Notes under the pieces: generated by a model
Seen by the model: the letters and a program-made list of their open reading frames with translations, nothing else
Told to the model about the DNA's origin: nothing
Databases searched by the model: none
Origin: JAWKUK01 sp964402175
GTDB taxonomy: Bacteria; Planctomycetota; UBA1135; GCA-002686595
Direction: 5' to 3'
Assembly: GCA_964402175.1 (NCBI GenBank)
Contig: CAYOBN010000007.1
Location: forward strand, 37,365-101,364
DNA length: 64,000 nucleotides
Made by a program: the position numbers and the translations under genes
Part shown: piece by piece, positions 51,528 through 60,525 of the stretch
Position numbering within the stretch: position 1 is the first letter of the stretch
How the letters are laid out: each line of letters opens with the position of its first letter

Positions 51528-53888
51528 ATGACTCCCTTCCGTCCCCTTCCGGCGCTGCTCGCAGCCGGCGCCTGTGTCGCCGCCGTCGCGGCGCAACCGG
51601 GCGCACAAGGCCCGTTCCGCCGCGTCGCCACGTTCCCGGTGTTCGCGAACACGAGCATCGAAACCCAGGCTTCGGCCGAGATCGTCGCCGCCAGCACCGA
51701 CGGCAACCTCCTCATCTACACCGACAGCGGCAACGAGCACATCGGCTTCGTCGACATCACGGATCCGGCCCAGCCGATCGCCGCGGGTGTCCTGGGCCTC
51801 GCCGGTGAGCCGACGTCGGTCGCCGTTCAAGGCGGCTACGCGCTCGTCGCGGTCAACACGAGCCCGAGCTTCGTGGCGCCCTCCGGTGAGCTCGCGGTCG
51901 TCGACCTCGCCACGCGCCAGATCGTGCGCACGCTGGCGCTCGGTGGCCAGCCCGACTCGATCGCCGTGTCGCCCGATGGCCGCTACGCCGCGATCGCGAT
52001 CGAGAACGAGCGCGACGAAGAGCTCGGCAACGGCGAGCCGCCGCAGCTCCCCGCGGGGTTCCTCACGATCGTCGACCTGATCGGCGACCCGAGCACGTGG
52101 GCGCTGCGCACGGTGGACCTCGTCGGCATCGCGGACCTCTTCCCCGAGGACCCGGAGCCCGAGTACGTCGACATCAACGCGGCCAACATCGCGGTCGTCA
52201 CGCTGCAAGAGAACAACCACATCGTCATCGTGGACCTCGCCAGCGGGAACGTCCTCGTCGACTTCCCCTGCGGCACGGTGGACCTGACGGACGTCGACAC
52301 GGACGAGAACGACCTCATCGAGCAGGTCAGCAGCCTGACGGCGGTCCCGCGCGAGCCCGACGCCGTGACGTGGATCTCCCCGTTCACCTTCGCGACGGCC
52401 GACGAGGGTGACCTCTTCGGCGGCAGCCGCGGATTCACGACCTGGGCGCCCTGGGGCCTGCCGCTGTACGAAGCGGGCAACACGATCGAGCACCTGACGG
52501 CGCGCTTCGGGCACTACCCGGAGGATCGCTCGGAGAACAAGGGCAACGAGCCCGAGGGCATCGAGTACGCCGAGTTCCAGAGCGGCCGCTACCTGTTCGT
52601 CGGCTCCGAGCGCGCGAACCTCGTGCTGGTGTACCGCTTGACCCCGGGCCCGCTCTTCGGCTCGACGGCGCCGGTCTTCGTGCAGGCGCTGCCGACCAAC
52701 GTCGCCCCCGAGGGCCTGCTCGCGATCCCGCAGCGCGGCCTCTTCGTCGTGTCGTGCGAAGCCGACGACCGCGGAGACCTCATCCGCTCCGGCATCACTA
52801 TCTTCGCCCACACGGGCCAGCCGAACTACCCCTCGATCGTCTCGGAGGACCGCGCGGGCACGAGCCTGCCGATCCCGTGGGCGGCCCAGTCCGGCTTCGT
52901 CACCGCGCCCGGTGATGACACGACCATCTACTCCGTTCACGACAGCTTCTACCGCGCGGCCCGTGTCTATCGCCTGCGCCGCGGGATGCAGGGGCCGATG
53001 CGTATCGTCGAAGAGCTACCGATCGTCGACAGCGGCGACCTGCTGGGCAACGCGCTGCGCCGTTGGAAGTTCCTGCTGCCGAACACGCCGGGGTTCTCGG
53101 TGGGCAGCTTCTTCAACGTCGATGGTACGGTGAACCTGGACCTCGAAGGGGTCGCGGTCGAGGGTGATGGCCGCACGTTCTGGCTCGCGTCCGAGGGCGC
53201 CGGCAACCTGAACAACGGCACGAGCAACCCGAGCAACCAGCCCTTCCGCACGCCGAACCTGGTGATCCAGGCCGTGCGCAACGTCGGCAGCGATGTGCTG
53301 GAGATCACGCGTGTGATCGGGTTGCCGTTCGAGATGACGAACAACCAACTGCGCTTCGGCCTCGAGGGCATCACGGTCGAAGACGGCGCCGCCGTCTACG
53401 TCTGCTTGCAGCGCGAGTGGTCGAACGCCGGGGATCCCGCGGGTAAGGTCCGCATCGGTCGCTTCGACCTGACCACGGGTCGCTGGACCTTCGCGCACTA
53501 CCCGCTGGACGCCGTCGCTTCGCCGAACGGCGGCTGGGTCGGCCTGTCCGACATCACCTACCTGGGTGGCGGACGCCTCGCGGTGCTGGAGCGCGACAAC
53601 CAGGGCAACTTCGATGCCCGCGTGAAGCGCATCTACACCGTCGACCTGTCGAGCGTCACCTTCCGTGACGTCGCGCAGGCGGGCAACTTCGACACGCTCG
53701 TCAAGACGCTCGAGGCGGACCTCCTGCAGCTCGGCTCCTACGACGCGTTCGGCGGCTTCGTGCCGGAGAAGCTCGAGGGCATGGCGGTCCTCTCCGACGG
53801 CACGACGTTGATCGTCAACGACAACGACGGCGTCGACGACAACAGCGGCGAGACCGTGGTGGTCCGCCTGCCGCAGCTCCTGCGCTGA
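51528..53888 (+). CDS. Secreted phytase-like esterase/beta-propeller protein
   Basis: A 786-residue exported protein. Signal peptide: LPALLAAGACVAAVAAQPGA. Residues ~25-400 are a propeller of the choice-of-anchor-I kind (NEHIGFVDITDPAQPIAAGV; SGELAVVDLATRQIV; EYVDINAANIAVVTLQENNH; SENKGNEPEGIEYAEFQSGR). Residues ~430-780 match the esterase-like/phytase-like domain: VNLDLEGVAVEGDGRTFWLA with SEG, RFGLEGITVEDGAAVYVCLQ, RLAVLERDNQGNFDARVKRI, and PEKLEGMAVLSDGTTLIVND plus NDG. The repeated LEG(V/I) wording is typical. Proposed role: release of phosphate from organic esters, not proven. Hairpin 53907-53967 follows. Confidence 0.85.
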   Translation: MTPFRPLPALLAAGACVAAVAAQPGAQGPFRRVATFPVFANTSIETQASAEIVAASTDGNLLIYTDSGNEHIGFVDITDPAQPIAAGVLGLAGEPTSVAVQGGYALVAVNTSPSFVAPSGELAVVDLATRQIVRTLALGGQPDSIAVSPDGRYAAIAIENERDEELGNGEPPQLPAGFLTIVDLIGDPSTWALRTVDLVGIADLFPEDPEPEYVDINAANIAVVTLQENNHIVIVDLASGNVLVDFPCGTVDLTDVDTDENDLIEQVSSLTAVPREPDAVTWISPFTFATADEGDLFGGSRGFTTWAPWGLPLYEAGNTIEHLTARFGHYPEDRSENKGNEPEGIEYAEFQSGRYLFVGSERANLVLVYRLTPGPLFGSTAPVFVQALPTNVAPEGLLAIPQRGLFVVSCEADDRGDLIRSGITIFAHTGQPNYPSIVSEDRAGTSLPIPWAAQSGFVTAPGDDTTIYSVHDSFYRAARVYRLRRGMQGPMRIVEELPIVDSGDLLGNALRRWKFLLPNTPGFSVGSFFNVDGTVNLDLEGVAVEGDGRTFWLASEGAGNLNNGTSNPSNQPFRTPNLVIQAVRNVGSDVLEITRVIGLPFEMTNNQLRFGLEGITVEDGAAVYVCLQREWSNAGDPAGKVRIGRFDLTTGRWTFAHYPLDAVASPNGGWVGLSDITYLGGGRLAVLERDNQGNFDARVKRIYTVDLSSVTFRDVAQAGNFDTLVKTLEADLLQLGSYDAFGGFVPEKLEGMAVLSDGTTLIVNDNDGVDDNSGETVVVRLPQLLR

Positions 53889-53906
53889 TTCGCCTCCCAC
53901 AAGAGG

Positions 53907-53967
53907 TGACGATCCCGTCAGGGGCGCGCCGGGGGACGACCCCGGCGCGCTCCTGACGTTCTCGTCA
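53907..53967 (+). terminator. Long hairpin after the phytase-like gene
   Basis: Outer arms TGACGA and TCGTCA, a 3x3 internal loop, then 19-base arms (CGTCAGGGGCGCGCCGGGG and CCCCGGCGCGCTCCTGACG, one G-T pair) and loop GACGA. This 25-pair stem is the strongest in the window and starts 18 bases after the stop. Confidence 0.75.
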
Positions 53968-53991
53968 AGTGGTGGCGCGGGGGGCAGGGGT

Positions 53992-53997
53992 TATCCT
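53992..53997 (+). promoter_or_regulatory. -10-like hexamer of the DUF2959 gene
   Basis: TATCCT, 36 bases before ATG 54034, giving a leader of about 30 bases, unlike most genes here. Confidence 0.35.
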
Positions 53998-54033
53998 GTC
54001 CTGCAGCGGTCCCGACCGGGGTCGCAAACGACC

Positions 54034-54717
54034 ATGCAGCGATCCACCCGCAACACGCTCCTCCTCGCGCTCCTCCTCGCCCCCACTGTCGCGTTTGCGC
54101 CCAGCTGCAAGAGCAGCGAACCGGCGCGGCCCGCTCTGAAGACGCTCGACGTCTCGTCGCAGCTCGTCGGGGTCTACGAGGCCTTGACCGCCGAGCTCGG
54201 CGCCGCTTCGACCGCGGTCGAGCGCCTGCGCGGCACCGTCGAGTCGCAGGGCATCATCCGCCGCGAGAAGGTGGCGGTGGGTGACCTGCAGGCGGCCTAC
54301 GACAGCCTCGGCGCGGCGATCGGGAGCCTCGAGAAGTCCCAGAAGTCGGTCGTCGGCGCGCGCGAGACGCTGCGCAAGACGGTCGAGAAGCAGCTCCAGC
54401 AGTGGGACGCCGACATCGCCGCCTTCGAATCGGCGGACCTCCGTGCGACCACGCAGAAGCGGCGCGACACGGCGGCGACGCGGTTCGCCACCCTCTCGAC
54501 CGAGCTCGACGGGGTCGCGACGTCGGTCCAGGGGTACCTCGGTCGTCTCAGCGAGGTCAAGCGCGCCCTCGCCAACGACCTGACGCCGGAGGGGGTCGGC
54601 GCCCTCGATACGATCCTGAAGGACACGGCGGGCGCCTCGAAGCCGCTCACGGACGAGGTCGGGCGGGCGGTCGCCGCGCTGCGCGAGTACGCCGGGACGC
54701 TGTCCGCGAAGGGTTGA
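54034..54717 (+). CDS. DUF2959-like exported helical protein
   Basis: A 227-residue protein. The N-terminus (NTLLLALLLAPTVAFAPSC) looks like a lipoprotein or signal sequence with Cys near residue 25. The mature part is almost wholly helical coiled coil. Family-like marks are a long opening helix (LGAASTAVERLRGTV), KTVEKQLQQWDADIAAFESA ('EW-x-x-EI' region of DUF2959), DLRATTQKRRDTAATRFATL, and an ending LTPEGVGALDTILKDTAG. I assign DUF2959 by eye from this order; function unknown. Stands 52 bases ahead of the ABC-F gene. Confidence 0.65.
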   Translation: MQRSTRNTLLLALLLAPTVAFAPSCKSSEPARPALKTLDVSSQLVGVYEALTAELGAASTAVERLRGTVESQGIIRREKVAVGDLQAAYDSLGAAIGSLEKSQKSVVGARETLRKTVEKQLQQWDADIAAFESADLRATTQKRRDTAATRFATLSTELDGVATSVQGYLGRLSEVKRALANDLTPEGVGALDTILKDTAGASKPLTDEVGRAVAALREYAGTLSAKG

Positions 54718-54769
54718 GCCCCGGGCGCTACCATGGTCGCCCGATTCTGGCCCCTCAGCCCGCGCGACC

Positions 54770-56707
54770 ATGTCCCTCCTCGTCATCGACGGCCTCAAGA
54801 AGCACTTCGGCGCCCAGGAGATCCTGCGCGGCGCCTCGGCGAAGATCGATCCGGGGGAGAAGGTCGGCCTCGTCGGCCGCAACGGCGGCGGCAAGACGAC
54901 CCTCTTCCGGATCATCGCCGGTGAGGAGACCCCCGACTGGGGCAGCGTCTCGGTGCGCAAAGGCGCGCGGCTCGGCGTCGTGCCGCAGCGGCCCGTGTTC
55001 CACGAAGGCGTGAGCGTGCGGGACTACGTGTCCGGCGGCCTGTCCGAGGTGCGCCAGGCGATCCACGACTACGAAGCGTGCACCGCCCGCATGGGCGACG
55101 CGGAGGGCGACGACCTCGAGAAGGTGATGCGCGAGCACGACCGCCTCGCGGCGCGCATCGAAGAGCTCGGCGGTTGGGAGACCGAGCGCCGCGTCGAAGC
55201 GGTGCTGGGCGGCATCGGCCTCGCGGAACCCTTCTGGGATCGCGAAGCGCGCACCCTCTCGGGCGGCGAGAAGAACCGCGTGGCGCTCGCGCGGGAGCTC
55301 GTCGCAGGCCACGACATCCTGCTGCTGGACGAGCCGACGAACCACCTCGACCTCGAAGGCATCGAGTGGCTCGAACGCTACCTGAAGGACCTGCACACCG
55401 CGATCCTCGTCGTCAGCCACGACCGGCGATTGCTGACGAACTGCGTGACGCGCATCATCGAGCTCGAGCGCGGTGAGATCGTCTCGTACACGGGCAATTA
55501 CCCGAAGTACATCGTGCTCAAGGAGGAGCGCTTCCAAGCGGAGCTGCGCGCGTACGAGCAACAGCAGGAGATGTTCCGCAAGGAGAAGCAGTTCATCGAC
55601 CGGCACATGGGCTCGCAGCGCACGAGCGAAGCGAAGGGGCGGCAGAAGCGCCTCGAACGCGTCGAGAAGCTGGAGCGGCCGGTCCACGACGTGCGGCGTC
55701 CGAACATCAAACCGCCGAAGGCCGCGCGAGGCGGAGAAGAGGTGCTGAAGGCGATCGATCTCGCTGGCGGCTACGCGGACAAAGCGCTCTTCCAAGGGGT
55801 CGATCTGCGAGTTGGCCGCGGCCAGCGCATCGGCATCGTCGGTCCGAACGGCGCAGGCAAATCGACGTTTTTGAAGCTGCTCGCCGGTCGCCTCGAGCCG
55901 CTGCGCGGTCGCGTCGAACGCGGCCACGGTGCGGTGTGTGCGTACTACGACCAGGACACGTCGTACCTGCGCGGCGACTACACAGCGGCGCAGGAGCTGC
56001 GGCGGCACTACCCCGCGATGACCGACCAGGAGGTGCGCGATCACCTGGCGCGGTTCCTGTTCCGCGGCGAGGAGATCGAGAAGCTCGTGTCGCTCCTCTC
56101 AGGGGGCGAGCGCGCGCGGCTGTCGCTCGCGATCCTCGTCCTGTCCGAGCCTTCGTGGTTCGCGCTCGACGAGCCGACGAACCACCTGGACCTCGCCAGC
56201 CGCACAGCGCTGGAAGAGATGCTGGGTGAGTTCCAGGGCGCGATCATCTGCATCAGCCACGACCGCGCTTTCCTCGACGGCATCACCAATACGACCTACG
56301 AGGTCGGCGGTGGCACCGTGCGCGCGTTCGAGGGCAACTACTCGGCGTGGCGCACGGCGAAAGACGCGGAGTCCGCCAGCGCCTCCGAAGAGCGCGCGAA
56401 GCGCGAAGCCGACGCGCGCCGCGCGGCCGCGGAAGCGGAGGCGAAGCGGCAACAGAAAGAAGCGCAAGCGGCCCAGAGCAAAGGCGCTCCGCCGAAGAAG
56501 AAGGGCGGCAAGAGCGCGTTCAAGCTGGAGCAGCTCGAGCAGCGCATCATGAAGCTCGAGGCGGACCTCGTGCGCCTGAACGAAGCCCTCGCGAGCGAAG
56601 CGGTGTACCGCGACCCCGGCAAGCTGCGGGACACGCAGTTCCAGATCGCCGAGGTCGAGACCCAGCTCGAAGCGGCCAACGAAGAATGGGTGAACTGGGG
56701 CGAGTGA
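54770..56707 (+). CDS. ABC-F family ATPase (Uup/EttA type)
   Basis: A 645-residue soluble protein with two ABC ATPase domains and no membrane part. Domain 1: Walker A GRNGGGKTT (36-44), signature LSGGEKNR, Walker B ILLLDEPTNHLD. Domain 2: GPNGAGKST, LSGGERARLSLAI, WFALDEPTNHLD. The linker between them (RAYEQQQEMFRKEKQFIDRH) is the P-site tRNA interaction motif region of ABC-F factors, which act on ribosomes. A Lys/Glu-rich tail and a C-terminal coiled coil (KLEQLEQRIMKLEADLVRLN) resemble the Uup DNA-binding end. Role in translation or DNA repair is by family. Confidence 0.93.
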   Translation: MSLLVIDGLKKHFGAQEILRGASAKIDPGEKVGLVGRNGGGKTTLFRIIAGEETPDWGSVSVRKGARLGVVPQRPVFHEGVSVRDYVSGGLSEVRQAIHDYEACTARMGDAEGDDLEKVMREHDRLAARIEELGGWETERRVEAVLGGIGLAEPFWDREARTLSGGEKNRVALARELVAGHDILLLDEPTNHLDLEGIEWLERYLKDLHTAILVVSHDRRLLTNCVTRIIELERGEIVSYTGNYPKYIVLKEERFQAELRAYEQQQEMFRKEKQFIDRHMGSQRTSEAKGRQKRLERVEKLERPVHDVRRPNIKPPKAARGGEEVLKAIDLAGGYADKALFQGVDLRVGRGQRIGIVGPNGAGKSTFLKLLAGRLEPLRGRVERGHGAVCAYYDQDTSYLRGDYTAAQELRRHYPAMTDQEVRDHLARFLFRGEEIEKLVSLLSGGERARLSLAILVLSEPSWFALDEPTNHLDLASRTALEEMLGEFQGAIICISHDRAFLDGITNTTYEVGGGTVRAFEGNYSAWRTAKDAESASASEERAKREADARRAAAEAEAKRQQKEAQAAQSKGAPPKKKGGKSAFKLEQLEQRIMKLEADLVRLNEALASEAVYRDPGKLRDTQFQIAEVETQLEAANEEWVNWGE

Positions 56708-56861
56708 GCCGCCGCGCGGTCGCTCCAGGGGTCACTGCGTGACCTCGGGAGCCCCTGGGAGCAGGGGCTCTTTGGGTTGGGGCGCGCTCCGCAGAGCGCG
56801 AAGGAGCAGGCGAGCGGGAGGCTTTTCTGCAGAGGCCCTCCCACGGAATCCGGGACGGCCC

Positions 56862-56869
56862 GATACTGC
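56862..56869 (+). promoter_or_regulatory. -10-like element of the acidic secreted protein gene
   Basis: GATACTGC: either GATACT or TACTGC, ending 8-10 bases before ATG 56878. Confidence 0.3.
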
Positions 56870-56877
56870 GCGGACCC

Positions 56878-57927
56878 ATGCAGATGTCCCGCAACCGACT
56901 GTCGTTGGCGGTCCTCGCCAGCCTGCCCTTCCTCGTCGCTCTACGGCCGCGCGCAGAGGAATACGATCTGTCGCTGCGCTTCGCCGTCGGCCAGCGCTTC
57001 GAGCTGCGCGAGCGCTTCGCCATGGAGCTGAACCTCGAGGAGCTCGAGGTCGCGATCGACGGCACACCGATCGCCGACGATGGCGCCGTGTCGTTCGAGG
57101 TGGGCGCGAGCGGCGACGTCTTGATGACCGAGGAGATCCTCGAGCTGCGGGAGGGCGCACCCTCGCGCTTGCGCTTCGACGTGACCACGCTCGCGGGGAC
57201 GTTCGACATGGACATGGACGCCATGGGCGAGAGCGAGTCGATGTCGGAGCCGGTCTTCCCCGACTTCGAGGGGCGGACGCTCGAAGTGGCGATCGACGAA
57301 GATGGCACGGAGACCGTCATCGATCGCACGGACTTCGCGAGCGCCACCGACCTCGAGCCGCTCGACGACGGCGAGCTCCAGTCGTTCACTCACTCGGAGC
57401 ACTTCGCCGATTTGCTGCCGTCGAGTCCGCTCGCCGTCGGCGCGACCTTCGACCTCGCAGGGGATTGGAAGGAGCTGATCGACGTGGCGCTCGCGGAGCT
57501 CGACACCGGCGGCGTGGACGCGGAGCTACAAGGGATGCTCGAGGGTCTCAGCGACATCCTCCTCGAAGCAGCGACGCTCGAGGCCACCGGAGAGCTGGCG
57601 GCGGTCGAAGGGAAGAGCGCGACGCTCGTCTACCGGATGAAGCTCACCCTCGAGCTCGATGATCTGCTGGAGCGAGTCAAAGGCCTCCTGCCCCCGGGTG
57701 AGCTGGAAGAGCTGCCGCCGGGGATCGAAGCAGAGCTCGAGGCGAGCATGGAGGTCACGGGCAAAGGCACCTTCGACCTCGAGCTCGGCCAGCTCACCCA
57801 GCTCGAGCTCGACAGCACGTTCTCCATCAGATTCAGCGGCGCGGCGAAGATCGAGGGCACGGAGGCCAGCTCGGAGGTCGTCCTTGCGGGCACGCTCCAG
57901 GTCGAAGCGTCAATCACCCCACTCTGA
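56878..57927 (+). CDS. Acidic secreted protein, unknown function
   Basis: A 349-residue exported protein. Signal peptide: NRLSLAVLASLPFLVALRPR. The mature chain is strongly acidic with beta-strand character (YDLSLRFAVGQRFELRERFA; MELNLEELEVAIDG) and ends in LTQLELDSTFSIRFSGAAKI. The layout resembles DUF6263-like lipocalin-type secreted proteins of planctomycetes, but I cannot confirm it. An alternative ATG lies at 56884. The nearest neighbours (ABC-F, sigma factor) do not suggest a role. Confidence 0.65.
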   Translation: MQMSRNRLSLAVLASLPFLVALRPRAEEYDLSLRFAVGQRFELRERFAMELNLEELEVAIDGTPIADDGAVSFEVGASGDVLMTEEILELREGAPSRLRFDVTTLAGTFDMDMDAMGESESMSEPVFPDFEGRTLEVAIDEDGTETVIDRTDFASATDLEPLDDGELQSFTHSEHFADLLPSSPLAVGATFDLAGDWKELIDVALAELDTGGVDAELQGMLEGLSDILLEAATLEATGELAAVEGKSATLVYRMKLTLELDDLLERVKGLLPPGELEELPPGIEAELEASMEVTGKGTFDLELGQLTQLELDSTFSIRFSGAAKIEGTEASSEVVLAGTLQVEASITPL

Positions 57928-58132
57928 ACGGGGTTGCGCAGGCTCCTCGGCTGCGTCGGAAACTCGCCCCGGGAAACACCTCATTCACACTTCTGATACC
58001 TGCGCGCACAGCGCGGATACTGTGCGTGAGGGGCGACTGCGCCGGTGCCGCCGGACCCGCCCGGTCGCCCTCACCCGACTTCCCGGGGATTACGCGGCGT
58101 AAACGAAGCGGGGCTCCGTCGTAGGGGCCAGC

Positions 58133-58798
58133 TTGGTCGCTCGACTCGAAACCCACCGGCGCACGCAGGACGCTCGTTTGGACCACGTTGCCCCAGACCA
58201 AGGGCGGACGTTCGAGGAGACGCTGGCCGCCGCCCGCGCCGGGGACAACGCCGCCGTGGACGCGCTCGCCGCGCGGTTCTATCCGACCGTGCAGCGCATC
58301 GTGCACCAGAAGCTGACCTTCGAGCTGCGGGCGAACCGCCCTTGGCTCACTGCCCGTTTCAGCACCGGCGACGTCGTGCAGGAGGTCTTCCAAGGGGTGC
58401 TGCGCGACCTCGGCGCCTTCGCGGGCACCGATGAAGACGCATTTGTCGGATACCTGGCGATGGTCGTGCGCAACCGCATCGTCGATGCGATCCGCTTTCA
58501 CGAGGCCGATCGGCGCGATGTGCGACGCGGGACAACTCCGGCGACGGAGTGCGGCCTCGAAGCAGCTCCCGATGATCCGTCGGTGTCGGCGGCGAACCAG
58601 GAGCTGCTGGAGCGTGTCCTCCAAGCGCTGGCGGAGTTCGAGCCACGCGAGCAGCTCCTCGTCCGCGCGCGGCTCGAGGACACCGCGAGCTTCGCGGACC
58701 TCGCGCGACAGCTCGGTTACGGCTCGGAGTCGACCGCGCGGCGCGCGTTCTACGCAGCGCAAGCCAAGCTAAGCTTGGCGCTGAGGGAGCGCCCGTGA
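58133..58798 (+). CDS. ECF-type sigma factor (planctomycete ECF/kinase pair)
   Basis: A 221-residue sigma-70 family factor. Region 2 covers about 45-115: NAAVDALAARFYPTVQRIVH, ARFSTGDVVQEVFQGVLRDL, FVGYLAMVVRNRIVDAIRFH. Region 4 covers about 155-215: LLERVLQALAEFEPREQLLV, DTASFADLARQLGYGSEST. There is no sigma region 3. The TTG start at 58133 is the only good candidate after an in-frame stop, so it is uncertain. The stop overlaps a GTG (58795-58798) of what was a Ser/Thr kinase gene, the usual planctomycete arrangement in which the kinase is thought to control the sigma factor. Here the kinase is broken, so this factor may be constitutively active or defunct. Confidence 0.85.
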   Translation: MVARLETHRRTQDARLDHVAPDQGRTFEETLAAARAGDNAAVDALAARFYPTVQRIVHQKLTFELRANRPWLTARFSTGDVVQEVFQGVLRDLGAFAGTDEDAFVGYLAMVVRNRIVDAIRFHEADRRDVRRGTTPATECGLEAAPDDPSVSAANQELLERVLQALAEFEPREQLLVRARLEDTASFADLARQLGYGSESTARRAFYAAQAKLSLALRERP

Positions 58799-59290
58799 AG
58801 TGCGCGGGGATGGAGGAGCGCATCGAGACGAAGCTGGAGGATCTGGTCGCCCGCGCGCTCGAGCGGCGCGACAGCGGTGATACGAACTGGCTGAAGGAAG
58901 CCTGCGCCGGATCGCCGGAGCTCTTCGAGCGCATCCGCTCGGTCGTCGAAGACGCGTCGAAGCTGCACGGCGTCTTCAGAGAAGCGGCGGGGCGGGATCC
59001 GCACCGCGGGTAGGTGCTCGGCGATCGGTTCCGCGTCCTCGCGCGGCTCGGTGCGGGCGCGATGGGGGTCGTGTACCGCGCGTTGGACTCGCGCTTGGTC
59101 CTCGGAGTGGGCCTCGCGCTGGTCGCTTTCGCGGTTGTCATGGGTACACGCGAGGTGAGTGAGCGCCGCGCAGAGCGGCGCGCTACAGAGCGCTTCGCGG
59201 CGCTGCCACAGAACCTCGAGGTCATCGGCCTGACCAACCAGATGTGCGGAGACCCCGAATACCTCAGCGTGATCGCCTGCCCTTCTCGAC
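58795..59290 (+). pseudogene. Ser/Thr protein kinase remnant with nonsense codon and deleted kinase core
   Basis: The GTG at 58795 opens a frame for 72 residues (MEERIETKLEDLVARALERR; LKEACAGSPELFERIRSVVE; REAAGRDPHRG) that stops at TAG 59011-59013. The same frame goes on with LGDRFRVLARLGAGAMGVVY, the nucleotide loop of a Ser/Thr kinase, then RALDSRL. It jumps straight to VLGVGLALVAFAVVMG, a membrane helix that normally follows the kinase domain, and ERFAALPQNLEVIGL. The catalytic HRD/DFG region is missing, so about 200 residues have been deleted. After ~59290 no similarity is visible and the sequence runs into the aldolase terminator. Confidence 0.8.
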
Positions 59291-59398
59291 CGCGCTGCGG
59301 CCGGGGGGACTCGCAAACAATCGAGGTTCGGCAGCGTAGCGGAGGCCCGACGGTGGGCCCCGTGTCACCGCGTGAGTGGGTGATTGGCGCAATACAGA

Positions 59399-59440
59399 GG
59401 GGCCCAGGGAGTGCAGCTCGCGCTGCGCTCGCTGGGCCCC
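59399..59440 (-). terminator. Terminator hairpin of the aldolase gene
   Basis: Arms GGGGCCCAG-G-GAGTGCAGC and GCTGCGCTC-G-CTGGGCCCC with loop TCGC, 19 positions with one G-G mismatch, 25 bases past the minus-strand stop at 59465. Confidence 0.75.
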
Positions 59441-59464
59441 CTGCGCTGGTTAGCGCGTCGCTGC

Positions 59465-60355
59465 TCAGGTGCGCGACGCCAGGAAGATGCTCTGGATCGC
59501 CGCGTCCAGGGCCGCGTGGAACTCCGCGTCGGATTGCTGGGCGCTGAGGCCCTCCGTCAGGGCGCGCGAGAAGCTGGCGATCATGCCGTGGTTGCGCGCG
59601 AGGCGCGCGTTGGCGTCCTGGCGGGAGTAACCGCCCGAGAGCGCGACGACGCGCAGGACGGCCGGGTGGTCGATGCAGGGCTTGTAGAAGTCGTCGACGT
59701 CCGGGATCGTCAGCTTCAGCATCACCTGCTGGCCCTTCGGCAGGCGGTCGAGGTGCGCGAGGAGCGCGTCGCGCAGGAGCTGCTCTGCGCCCTTCTTGTC
59801 CTGAGCGTGGATGTCGACCTCGGGCTCGATGATCGGGACGAGGCCCGCGCCGAGGATCTGTTTGCCGACCTCGAACTGCTGGTCGACGACCGCCTTCACG
59901 CCGGCGGCGTTGGCGTCCTTGATGACGGAGCGCATCTTGGTGCCGAAGACGCCGTTCTTCTTCGCGCGCGCGAGCAGCGCATCGAGGTTCGGCATCGCTT
60001 TCATGACCTGCGCGCCGTTGCTGTCGTCAGCGAGACCCTTGTCGACCTTGAGGAACGGGACGACGCGCTTCTGCGACCAGAGGTACTGGGCCGAGCCCAT
60101 CCCGCCGATCTGGCGGTCCATCGTGTTCTCGAACAGGATCGCGCCGAGGATCCGGTCCCCGTTGAACGCGGGGTCCATCACGATGCGCGTGCGCATCTCG
60201 TGGACCTTCGTGTACATCTGCTCCTCGCCCGAGTACGCCGTCTCGGGGACACCGTAGAGCTTCAGCGCCTTCGGGGTGCTACCCCCGCTCTGGTCGAGCG
60301 CGGCGATGAAACCTTGTTGGATGCGGACCTTCTCGAGCTGCTGCTGGAACGACAT
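59465..60355 (-). CDS. Class I fructose-bisphosphate aldolase
   Basis: A 296-residue glycolytic/gluconeogenic enzyme that splits fructose-1,6-bisphosphate. Motifs of the bacterial class I (Staphylococcus-like, ~296 residues) form: GFIAALDQSGGSTPKALKLY near the start, RTRIVMDPAFNGDRILGAIL, VVPFLKVDKGLADDSNG, GLVPIIEPEVDIHAQDKKGA, the Schiff-base Lys214 in QVMLKLTIPD, and VVALSGGYSRQDANARL for phosphate binding. Length and sequence are fully intact. TACCAC on the minus strand lies just before ATG 60355. Divergent from argS. Confidence 0.95.
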   Translation of the reverse strand: MSFQQQLEKVRIQQGFIAALDQSGGSTPKALKLYGVPETAYSGEEQMYTKVHEMRTRIVMDPAFNGDRILGAILFENTMDRQIGGMGSAQYLWSQKRVVPFLKVDKGLADDSNGAQVMKAMPNLDALLARAKKNGVFGTKMRSVIKDANAAGVKAVVDQQFEVGKQILGAGLVPIIEPEVDIHAQDKKGAEQLLRDALLAHLDRLPKGQQVMLKLTIPDVDDFYKPCIDHPAVLRVVALSGGYSRQDANARLARNHGMIASFSRALTEGLSAQQSDAEFHAALDAAIQSIFLASRT

Positions 60356-60509
60356 GGCGGGTGGTATCGGAGAGGGGCCGGGTCGGGACCCGGGCGCGGG
60401 GGCGCGGAGCGCGAGCCCAAGATTCTCGCGGCGGGTGCCCGGGGGATCAACCGCAGGGGCTGACCTGCCGGATCGAAGGCTCCGGGACCCAGCGGCCCCA
60501 CCGCGCGAG

Positions 60510-60515
60510 TATCCT
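60510..60515 (+). promoter_or_regulatory. -10-like hexamer of argS
   Basis: TATCCT ends ten bases before ATG 60526. Confidence 0.45.
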
Positions 60516-60525
60516 GCTCGCCCCC

